A stretch of 64,000 bases of DNA from Macquaria australasica (lineage: Eukaryota; Chordata; Actinopteri; Centrarchiformes; Percichthyidae). The DNA is taken from assembly GCA_005408345.1 (NCBI GenBank), contig SEMN01000264.1, forward strand, positions 248,001 through 312,000, given 5' to 3'. This document shows positions 12,101 through 24,100 of the stretch, one piece after another. Positions within the stretch are counted from its first letter, which is position 1. Every line of letters begins with the position of its first letter. The translations under genes and the position numbers were made by a program. A model generated the notes under the pieces. That model was given only the letters and a program-made list of their open reading frames with translations, was not told the origin of the DNA and ran no database searches.

Positions 12101-15100
12101 ATAATGTAATGAAAAACATTATTCTATTCAACATGCAGACTCTGCAGTAAACACACACACACCAAGCAATTTGAGTACCAACAAGTCCATTTCTAACTAC
12201 ACAACACTTGCAATTCCAAGTTATTGTCAGATTTTAGTCTGTGGCCTGACACTAAAATATTACACACCTAGCACATAATGTGCCACTTCAATTCAGTTAC
12301 GTAACTGTATTTCAGGATCCAATACTGGAACTGTATCAAAAACATACCCTGTGTAATGTTTTGATGAGTTGCCCGTTTTCTCCCAGAGGGTACATAAGGT
12401 TACACAGCATGCCATTTTACCCATGATGCTCATTTTAGTGTCTTTTATGGCATCTCACAGACAGGAAGTGAAAACAACAGAAAATAAATGTGTTTCTGTA
12501 ATCTTTGCTCAGTGCTAAAATGCCAATGGACAACTCTTCCTGGCTTTTGTTGTTTATTTATTTATTGATGGCCTCTCAGTTGCTGTTTAACTTGGTTCTA
12601 TTCCACAACTGAAACGTTTTCTGCCCTTTCTTGGTGAAAAAGTCATAGAATCTTGTATCGCGCTACATAAACTCTACATAAAACCTCAGTATCAAGTAAA
12701 AGCTGTATCTCAACTAAGACCACAGACCAAGACCACAAATTACAGCTTCCAGATAAATGTTTTAGGACAATGTGTAAAATGTCTAAAATCACACAAACGG
12801 AGTTGTTTAAACATATGTAAACAGTTTTTTCTTCAGTCAGTCAAAAATGAACAGATTATAGCTGCCTAAATTAGCCATCCTGAAAATGGCAAAGAGTTTA
12901 TGTTACAGTTTATGTGCACACATCTCAGTTTATGGGTCATAACTCATGATGGCTGGCATTGTGCAAAAAATAAAAAATAAAATCACGAATAAAGAATAAA
13001 AGCAGAGAAATGTTTTGTCCATATCGCAATGCAGGTTTAACAAGCATATGTTTGCAGTAGGAGGTGCCCCCAACCTGTCTGCTAGACTGTGAAGGGAACC
13101 TATAATGTGTTCTGGTGAATGTAAATAAATCTGTTTGTTTACAATGAAAAACATACTAACCATGGCTTGGTAATGCAAATACTCACCCTAGTGTGTCTGT
13201 GACAGACATGCAAGACACATTTAGTGGCAGACCTGACATCAAGCCACACTGCTAGAAGACAGGATAAATGTGGGTTACTGTGAGACTAACCCTACAATGA
13301 CTCACCATTGTGCCAGCTGCCTGTGTGGGTGAGCAGTTCCTCTGCTGAGTGGCGCTCTCTATTGCTACTTTGGCTACTGTGCTTGGGTCTGTTCCTGCTG
13401 GCACCGCCACCATGGTGGCACTGCTGCCGGCGTTGTTGGGGTCACTGATGGTGATGATCCGTACTCCCACTTTGTTGGGGATCCCCGAGGATGCTGCCAC
13501 TGCACTGCGGTCCTCGCTCTCAGCTGGTCTCTTGAGACCTCGAGCCTCAGAGGCCACTCCATTTGCAGGAGAGGCAGCAAGACTCTGGGAGGTAAGAGTG
13601 ACAGTGGAGGGGAGGGTGGAATTGGGGAGCAGTTGCTGTCTTAGCACAGCGTGGCCCGGACCCAAAGGTCCATTGGTTAATTCCGAGGGAAGCCTGTTGC
13701 CTACTGCCTGGGGTCCGTTGGCCAGGCGCTCAGCCTGCTGGGCTTTGGCAGTGTCCTGCTGGGGGGTAGGAGGACTCGGGAGAAGGGGGTCTGACCCATG
13801 ACTCTTCTCAGAGGGGCCCATCTCCCCATTCCCCAAGTACTGTTTGGAAGCAATGTGATTTGGAATGTTTTTGTTAAAGTTGCCACCACTGTCACCCCGA
13901 TCAAAGTCACACACCCCGTTGACTAGAGTCTTTTTGGGGTCGGGGTTGCCCTCCAGAGGGGTGTTCAGGCCAGGGGAGAGGCCCTGCTTCCCATTAGCAG
14001 GATGACTCTCCGTAGCCGGGCCATTGAGTGCCACCTGGCTGTTCCCTGAGTGGTATGGAGGTAGATTAGACTCCATGCACTTCCGACCATTTAGCAGCTT
14101 GGCACCTGCCGCAACATCACCGTTACTGGTTTTGCCCTTGGAGGAGTCTCCTTCTGCCAACGAGGAGTTCTCCATAACCTCTATCTTTCTCTCATGGACA
14201 TGTAGCCCCGTGGCATCCTTGGCCTCCTCCTCCTTTTGACAAATGATCTTGTCTCCTCTGAGGGGAGCTGGCAGTGGTGGTGTAGGTGGTGGAGCTGCTG
14301 GGGTGTGGTGGGGCACTGTTCCAGTAGAGAATGGAGGGGCAACTCCTGGAGCCACAGCACCCTGGCTGACAGCGGCGACGGCAGCAGTAGAGGTGGTGAA
14401 GCCAGTGTTTGGAACCACGGTGAATGTGACTTGTCCAGCTGCCGTGGGGCCCTGGATGATGGTAGCTGCCCCCGGGTTACTTGTGGAAATGAGCTGGCCT
14501 GGCAAGAGCTGGACCGTCTGGAGGGCTGGGGCTCCTGCAGCGGGAAGCTGACCAGGAACCAGCTGGACATTGAGCTGCTGGGGCTGAGGAGAGGGATTCT
14601 GGGTGCTGTAGCTTGTCTGGTAGATGACCTGTGGACTTGGGGCTATCGTGCTGTTGGGAGGGGGCACCTGCGGAGCGGGTAGGATTAGCTTTCCTCCCGG
14701 AGTAGAAGGCCCTCGCTTTGGAAGCAGTAGCTGTTTGATCAAGCTGGACTCAGTGGAGGTAGGCTGAGAGGGAGGAGTTTGGGAAATAATTTGGAGCTGT
14801 GGCTGCTGTTGATGCTGCTGTTGATGTTGCTGCTGCTGATGCCGTTTCATGGACAGTGCATGGCTGACAGTTTGACTGGATTGGATCTGGGAATTGGAGT
14901 GAGAAGCAGGAGGCGGGCAGGGGCTGGAAGCAGCTCCAGGTTGCCCTGCTATCTGGATAGTCTGGGCACCGGGGTTGGCAAGAACGATCTGGTGTATGGC
15001 AGGGGTGTAGGCAGGGCTCTGCTGGGGGTTGGGACTGACTATGACGACACTCTGCGCCTGCTGTTGAGGCTGAGGCTGCTGGTTGGAAGTGGCTATCGTG

Positions 15101-18100
15101 GCTGCTGGTCCACCTGACTGGTTTGGCGCTGGTTTGGGAGCGATATTTTGAAATGTGACGCGTGACCCCTGGGAATTGGGCACACCCGCGATACTCAATG
15201 CCTGGCTACCCCCAACCTGGATGGAAGAAGAGGGTGTCGATGCCGTAGCAACACACTGAGGCTCCACCTGGGGAGGGGTTTGAGGCATGGGTGGGTGCTG
15301 GGTGATCGGAGGACACACACCTTGTACCCTGGCGGTGAGGACGTGGCCCTGTGGTACCTGCTGAAATAGTGTGACAGGCGTCCCCGTGGGGAGCATGGGG
15401 GAGTGTTGCTGCTGTTGCTGAGCTGCAGGGTTCTGGGGACTGTGGTTCTGGGTGGCCGGTGATGACATCGGAATCTGGACCACTGGACCAGGTCGGACCT
15501 GTTGTTGCTGCACTGCTGCCAGAGGATTTGGTGGTAACTGCGGAGGCACCTGCAGGGGCACCGTGTAGCGGGAAACAGTCGGGTGGCTTGCATGGGGAGG
15601 TTCCTGTGCAGTCAAGGCCATGGATGGGGCGGCACCACTGTTGCTGAGGCTGGGGCCCAGGGCTCGGACAAACTGGGGTGCTAGACCGAGATGCCCGGGA
15701 GGTAAGCCTGGTACGTACACACACACACACACACAGAACTGTTTAGGTCCAAGATGCAACAGTTTTCTCAGTTTACAGAGTCTTTTTAATCTTTTGATAC
15801 ACTATGGACACACATCAGAACACTGTGATTTTAGATCTTATTTCTAAAAGCAGACTTAAGTGTTGTTAAGGTGTTTGTGTGAACAACAAAAGCTTCCCCC
15901 GTATCAGGCAATTTATTCTGTTAATGTGAAGGAATGTACAGTATGTGTCAATGGGGCTTTAACAGTAACAGAAGCCAATAACTTAGGATTATCCAAAGTG
16001 GGCAGCACATCATGCAAGCTGGATACAGTCTTACAGTAGAAGCCGTGTTTAATTCACAGCATCCCTTTAAAATCAACCCTAAAGGGGCCCCACGTGGTGA
16101 GCTACTCTGAATTTGGTGCTCCATTCAATGCAACATATAATGATCATGATGTTCATGTGATTCTAATGTCGAGTTTCTGTTGTCATGTTTGATGTTCTTT
16201 AATACATCTGAGATGCAGCAAAGTGAAAATACCATTCACAGTTCAAGTATTCAAAGTATTACCTTCTTAATTTCATAATTATTTCATAGACATAAAACCC
16301 AAATAACACACGACTGCCAAAGGTCATGCATTATAGAGGGTGGATACCCATCACGTCGGGCCAGGTTCAAAATTTAGGAATGTCATACTTGACATGGTGG
16401 TTCCTGTTCAGTGCTGGGGTTTGTTATTTATGTGACAACGCAACACACAGGTGTCAAACAGAATTTATCATCAGTTAAGTTAAACAAAACTACCGAAAAC
16501 CATGCAGGGAAATCAACGGTAGGGAGGAATTTCGATTTGCTTCAGCTTACATTAACTGCGCATCAGGCTCAAGTCGGGTTCGGACATAAAAAAAAACAGA
16601 ATACCTGTCGGGTTTGGGTCGGGCTCGGTTGCTACTCTAGTGAGACACAGCTTAGCAGCTTTCCTTTCAATTTCCCTAGTAAAGCTACTCCAAGAAACTT
16701 CTTTCCCTGAAAAAACATTTTCTCAATATGTTTGCCCTTGTAATTAGTTCAGCCATCTTGGTCTCAGCGGTACCAGCTCTGCTCTCTCTGCAAGACTGCC
16801 AGCATCCTTCTGCACAATATCACTATGTGATGTAGTACCTTTTCTTTTCCTCCATAGCTCTTTAGCTTCTGACATTTGTATCTTTGCCTGTCCAGTAAAC
16901 TCAATGCCTCTTGTGTCAAACATGTCAAAAGTAACCCAAAAGGGAAACGTATACAAGAGTCAGTTAGGTGACTAAACAAAACCTGATGCATGTGACTTTC
17001 ATTCATCTATTGTTTCATGTGTAGCATTTTTAGCTCTCTAGCTAGTACAGCCTCTTGTGGTGTGAAGCTCCCAAACGACGAGTGAATGAAAGAACGTAAA
17101 CATGATTTATTCTACCTGGTGGTGGGGCCTGAGGGTCTCCAGGTGCTTCGTGACGGGCTGCTGGAGGAGCTGTTGCCGGATTCTGCTGCTGCTGCGGCTG
17201 CTGGTAGTACAGCTGGATGGGCAGGGGGATTGACCGTCGCCTTAGCCCCACCAGGAGAATCTGAACCTGACCATTGGCCTTGGGCTCCTCTTGCCGCCGC
17301 ATTGTGTGGTTGGGAAAAACAGTCCTGTGGTGGCAGGGGGAGATGGGGGATCGTCACAAAGGGAACAATGTCAAGTTAAACATTTTTCCACAAATTCAGC
17401 TATTCAACTTATCAATCTATCTATTCCAAAATCCTGAACGGAGATTTTCAGAACATCTATAAAACTGACAATGCTTTTCTTCAACATTTTCAGTGCTGTT
17501 CAGGCTAGTGGAATATAAAAGCGTCAGACAGGGGGAAGACACGGGACTAACCGCAGACACTTGAGGAAGCCGGTTGAGTTCAAGATGTTGCTTCGTCCCA
17601 TTTTACTGCACGTAGCCAGGTACTCGGAGTACATTTCTGATCGAGACACGGAGCCCTCGGGGTTTGTCTCAAAGTGTGCGTTTAGCCTGATGGAGAAACA
17701 AAACCACACAAATGGGTTACTATGCAAGCAAAAAAAGATGCTGACATGAACTACAGAAACAAGGGCGGATAAGTACAAGGACAATTCTACATTTCTTTTC
17801 TCACAAAAGACATCCGTTTTTGTATTGTAATCAGAATTCACATCTATAGATGAATTAATCTTACCACTGCAGTGTAAATTTTTCCCCATCTAGTTCAACA
17901 ATACCAGGTGGTGGTTGAGTGGATTGAACTGGGATTCTTGTTACTGAAGACACAAAAAGAAAAAAGAAAAACATTTAAGGTTTAAAAAGGTTAATAGTTC
18001 AGTATAATTGGTTTAATGTTGAAAGAGTGCCCTGCAGAGCAAAACAAGAACATGGTGAGCTTGTCCATTGATTCAATAAACATAATTTCTGTAATACTCC

Positions 18101-21064
18101 CCTGGCTGTCCACTAGATGTCAGCCCTGTGGAGCACATTGACAGCACAGGAATGACACTTTCCAAGGTTAGTTGGGTTTCATTTCCACCAGGGGTCACCT
18201 GTTAATTCACAAACTCAAGGTGCCTTGAGAAGTTTGGAAAGTCACTTTCACATCTGCATTTGATTTCTTTGTCTCTGCCCACCATGATATAAGCAGGTGG
18301 CAAACAACAAACTATTAAAAAAAAAAAAAAAAAAAAAAGTACACAGATCTAAAACTAAATAGGGGTTCATTTTCTTGGTGGTCATGAAACAACTCCTAGA
18401 AAAGTCATCAATAAATGTTCAGTGCTTAATTGTTGCTTTTCAACTTTAATCATCTTAATTTTCTACTTCAAACATCATATTCGGAACAGCTGCAAACTGC
18501 TTCATCACAGACAGGAAAAGGTCCAAATAAGGAACACTGCTTGAGTCTGGCCATCCTTATTAATTAGCGAGTAAGAATTAAAAGATCAGAAAATTGCTTG
18601 AGCAGTGTGACTTGTTTTGTGTCCATTTAACTGGATCTAAAAATTCCAAGCAACTTATTTCACAGTGACACAGAAAAATGATAATAATCACAGAGTTCGT
18701 ACAGCTTTTTAAGAGTAAAAATCAAGTACTTTTCAAGTACTTTCAAGGTAACTAAACCAACATTTTCCAGACCCTTGAAGCCTTTATCATTACATCTAAA
18801 TTGTTACTATAAATGCCAGGAGACAATAAATATGACGATGGGATCGTTTCATTTCAAATATTAAAAGATTCCTGGTTTACATGAGTGACTGTGTAGATGA
18901 TGAAACACCAGATTATGTTGAAAATCAAGCATTTTTCAAGGAGTATATTTGAATTCAAGCATATTCCTAACCTTGAAAACATAATGGTGAAATTAAGCAT
19001 GTTCCAAACTTTCAAAACTTTGTACGAACCCTGTAATCAGCAGGTGTTTCAGCCAGGACCGGGTACAAAACAAACTGGGCTGGTAAACCACTTTCAGTGA
19101 AGAATGCAGCGCAGTGCTCCAATGGCTCAGCAACAGGTGAGCTAGCAGTTGTAAGTTAATTAGTTGTCAAATGGCAGTGATTCGGTATTTGTTACCTAAG
19201 CGGCTTTTTTTTAACTGTTGTAATAGTAGCTTTTGGCAGACGTAATATATAATATAATAACAGTAATATATATAATAGTAATACAATATAATAATAGCTT
19301 TTTGTTCCTCCTGGACGCAAATACTCAGTCGTAGATCACCATCCGTGATTCACGACTGGCCACAGCAACCTCAGATGGATTTGTTGTTGCGTGCCACCTT
19401 GTGCTCATTTGTATTATTTACATGGCCTTCTTAATTTTATTTGCATGCAAATGCCCCTACCATCCGGGCGCCTGGGCATCCATGAGCCAAATCATAATAA
19501 ACAATGGTGTTTTTTAAAAGTTACATATGTGTGTAGGTTTGGCAAAACTCAATGCTAGATTAAGTTTCGCGCAGCTTTAAAATATAATAATACTTTAGTG
19601 AAGGTTAGTTATCCACTGAAGATACAGCGTATTCCAGATTTCCAGTGGACCATAATGGTTTAGAAAAAAATCCAAAGGTGTGTTTATTCCCTGTACCTAA
19701 GGTTCAAAGTTGACACATGAAATTTCCTTAAAGAGGTACTGCTGTAAACTAAATGATATGACTGTACTGTGATGAAACACATCAATGCTGGTGTTAATAG
19801 ATATTTCTTACCAAATTTATAAAAATCAGCATTTCATGGGTTGAAAATGGCTCAACACACCATCTACTGTTTTAAATCAGCCCTGAACCTGCAAAGCCAA
19901 TGCTGACATAGAATCAACCGGTTGGGACCTGTCTACGTCATGAAATTTATATAAAAAAAAGACTCTAATCAGTGTCAGTCAGTCTCCCCCATGTCCCCTG
20001 ACTCACACACTACACAGCCACGAGGCCACGCCTCCTACAGTTGTTGTTCACTCATTCATTGCATTTTTTAAATATGCTGGGAGAGAGCGTTCTAGCAGAA
20101 ACTGAAGGCATAGTTACACTTTAATAATGCTAAAATTGACCTTTGGTGGTTATATCAGCTAGCAACACTCTAGTAATGTTCCCGTTTCCCTAGCAGGTGG
20201 CTAAGTGTATAAGCTCTTGTTAAGGCAGAAAAGAAATCGTCACAATTTTCTAATGAAGGGGCACAAGTTTCATTCAACTCTCTTGAGCAGCGTTAGAGGT
20301 GATGTGTGACGAACAGACGGAGGCCATGAGCAGACACTCACCGGGCGCTGGTGTTCCCTGCACGGCTGCAGGTACCTGCTCCACCAGCTGTGGCCGCACC
20401 TCGGCTGCCTGGTCAGCGTTGGCCTGGTGCTCGATCAGCCGCACCGCTGTCAGGGCGTCGGGTCCAAACGTATGAAGGTCAACCGACACTAACCGCACTA
20501 ACAGGTCTGACCGGAGAGAAGGAGAAAGAGGAGCAATCACATTCCAGCAGATCATAGAAATGTTTCATTCCTACAGCGATAACGCAATCCAAACACGAAC
20601 CTTACAGACTTTAAGGGTAGAAGGAAAGAGACATTGTCATTTGAGCCAGTTATCCATGAAAGTTAAGACTAACATTACTAAACTCTATTGAGCCCATGTG
20701 ACATTAGATTTCAAGCCCTGGTATTCACTTATTAAAGGAGAATGAACCACAATGCATTTAAAAAGCAATTAAAACGTCAGGACAAGTAAACTGCTATCGT
20801 ATGTTTTAAAAAAAAAAAAAAAAATAAAAGATAGAAGGATTCATACCTATGCTATGGTCGACGGAGGCGATCTTGCTGCAGGGAATCTCTCCGAGCTGGG
20901 CCAGCAGGTACAGCACCTCCAAAGAGGCCATGAGGAGCATGAGGTCAGGTAGGGTGAGGAGCATCGTTACCTCCCTGTACGAGTCCTGGTCCACGTACTC
21001 GCAGATTAGCACGCCGTTGTCCTCTGCCTTGCTGAGGTTGCCCAGGATTTCCATGGCTAACACA

Positions 21065-21116
<52 letters not shown>

Positions 21117-24100
21117 CACAGAAATAACACATTTAACTTGAGAGGCTTCACACAGCACACCGACACCAAGAAGTCACCACAATGGCCCGTCGGAAAACTC
21201 ACCTCTCATTTTGAGAAACCTGTCCCTGGACATCAAGCATTTGGTGATGGTGTGAAAGATCAGATGAGTTGTCCGAAAGTCAACGGGATCCAGCTGGAGC
21301 TACAGCAAGTCAGAGCAGATTTATTCAACTCTAAACCCAACCAACCAATTAATGCCATCAAAGGCTTAACTGATTGTATCAGGGGCCCTATGCATAGTTT
21401 CTAAAAAAAAAGATGTGAGCTCATCTACATGCATCTCATACCAATAAATGTGATATTGAAATTGAAGCGAGCCCCTTCACTGCGACTCAATAGTCAGCCA
21501 CTATTTCACCAACATTCTCCATTTCTAAATTGAAGACTTTTTTTTCTTCCTATGTTGGACTAGAAGGTTTGAGTTTTATGTAGGTCTGTAACCGCTAGAA
21601 AATGTGACAATTCACCTTGGCCAAATAAATATGTAAAAATTATTCTGAAACATCCATCTGGCAGAAAACAGGTGTTTTTGGACCGGAGGAACTTTTTCGT
21701 AGTTCGTTCATTTTGGTTGAACTCATGAGCCAATGCAGCACTGGCAACCGCCATCTTTAAAAAGCAGTGTTTTTTTTTTGTTTTGTTTTTTTAATTGGAA
21801 CAACACACGGACAAATGGACCGACAGTTGTAGCGGTTGTATGTTGACCAGAAGAGGCTATATCAACTGCCGGCCAGCTTACGTTACTTCAGCGTTCCTAT
21901 TGGCAGCACAAATGCAAACAGAAAAAAAGCCCTTGAAGGTATATAGTTCTCAGGGAGCAGTTCCTCTCGGAGTCCCCAGAACTGCTTGGTCTGAAAACAC
22001 CTACTGTCCTCATTTCTTAGGAAACCGTAGCTACAGCTGATTATGTTTGTAAAACATACCACTGGTCCACCCCTAATGAACTGAGCAGTTTTTGAGCAGA
22101 AACTAATCATTTCATTTTTCACTCATCTGATTTTGGAAGAAGATAATGTAAGCTTGTTAGCTAGCTAGCTATAGTATATGTTCAGCAAGTCACAACACTG
22201 CTGTTGACAACACATCCGATCTGCACAAATCCTACCCTACCTAGTAAAAGCTAGGCATTAGCAGTGGCTAGCAAGCACATTTCCATATTAACATCAGCTG
22301 TTTGCTTAATTATTCTGCTGGCTGGTTAGCTACCTAAACAGCCTAACAAGAACAACTGCTTCAACCCTGCCCCCTTAGTTACTGCTGCTTTGCCTGTCAG
22401 CACAAATGCTGTTGTGGCAGATTTAATTTAGTCATTTTTGAAACAATGGGTACAAAAGCATACTTCTCATTTCTAGCCGACCACCGTTGATTTTGCCAGT
22501 TGAAATGTCGCTGGCAGATTATATCAGCTACAGCTAGCTAGTTAGTTAAGCTTAGTTAGCTCCATGAATTGGTTGAAAACTCAGGCTGGCTTTTTAATGT
22601 CTTCTTAATACTACACAGTGAATGTGCTAGTCCAAAACGGGGCTTTAACGTAAACTACAACCCCACAAACAAATGTACAGCAGTTAGTTAATGATGTGCT
22701 CTTTGGTCTTGGTTACTACTGTAGGTAGTCAGCAACACACCACCCTCCAAACTCTTCAAATACAGAGCATTGCTTTTACTACAGCCTAATGCACATCACT
22801 TCTGACAGACCTGCCGTGCCTAGTTACTGTTGCTATGCTATGAGTGGACAGTCGCTGTACAGGGGAGGTGTTTGGCAAACAGTCAATTAAATCTGATAGT
22901 TTACTACACAGCATGTTTTTTTGGCCCTTCTCAAGTACCAATTCAGACTGTTTTGGAGTAGAGCTGATGGCTAAAGACAAGGCAGTTTACAGTGTCACAG
23001 TAACCTACATTTGGAAACAAATCTTCCCCATCAGGCACGTCACTTTTACTACATTACTGACCCAAATCTATAACATCAGTGGCTCTTTTTGAAGTCATGC
23101 TTATTATATTTGGCAAAATGCCAAATATAATACACACACACACAGTAGAATAAGAGCCCCGAACAGTAATGCCTGACCAACCTCGGCAGCCACGTTGCCC
23201 AACGTGTCAAGTCCAAGCTGTCGGAGTGAGATGAGGTTACAGTGGGCACAGAGCAAAAGGAAGCGCAGGCACGTTCGGTTGGCCGCCAGCAGCTTGACGT
23301 TGGCCTCCTCGAAGGAGAGGTTTCGCAGGATAACGGCAATCTGCAGCACCCGCTGGGCCTCCATGTCACTGATACCGAGGTTCCGTGGCGGGTGGAAGAG
23401 GCTCTGCCAGCGCTCCTCACACGATGTACCATCTGCAAAGAGAACAGAGAAAGAACGATTCAGAGCTCCGTGCCAGACGAGGGCATGAGCACATATTGCT
23501 CAACAGGGGTACAATTAGTGTTCAACTTTAAGAATCACATGCTTCAAGAAAAAATAACCTGATATAATTCAATTTTCTAAAATATAAAGTATTGCGTTGT
23601 CATTTACGGACTTGCGCTTCCTAAAATTATACCATGATTTTGTGTCCTTGGTTTGTCATGCATTACCGTTCAAAGGTTCGGAATAGACTGCCACAAAAGC
23701 TTGATAAGTCAGATGGCTGAGAGGACTACTCTATATCTTTTGAATGGTTTTTCATGCTTTTAGGTTGTAGAAAGTCCTCTTTACAAACAGATGTTATTTT
23801 GTATGAAGGGTTGGCAAAAAAAAGTAAGAACAAAACGCTGTACAATGGTTCAACCAGACTGACTACTGAAAGGGCAGAAAGAGACAAAAATATCTCTGAG
23901 CAACAGTTAAATTAGAATATAAGAAATCACCAGTCATTGGTAAAAGAAATTGGAAGCTTAGCATCAGAATCTGTGCAGATTTAAACAGAAACAGGTTCCT
24001 GTTTCAATGTCAAGTGCAAAATAATGCCTAGAACAAGATGGAATTAACATGAGTGTTGATTTAGCAAAGCTAAAGCTAAAATAGAAACAGAAGGTTAGTC

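Noticed and set aside
13349..15647. Several open frames of 60-170 codons on both strands inside exon 15
   Set aside because: They are out-of-frame shadows of the 801-codon arid2 frame; the GC-rich CAG/CCA codon use suppresses stops in the other frames.
17524..17889. 121-codon minus-strand open frame including RFX-domain sequence
   Set aside because: It is arid2 exon 13 read through both flanking introns, not a separate gene.
20806..21132. Open frames with long Phe or Lys runs
   Set aside because: They are translations of the A/T homopolymers beside exon 10; only the exon part is coding.
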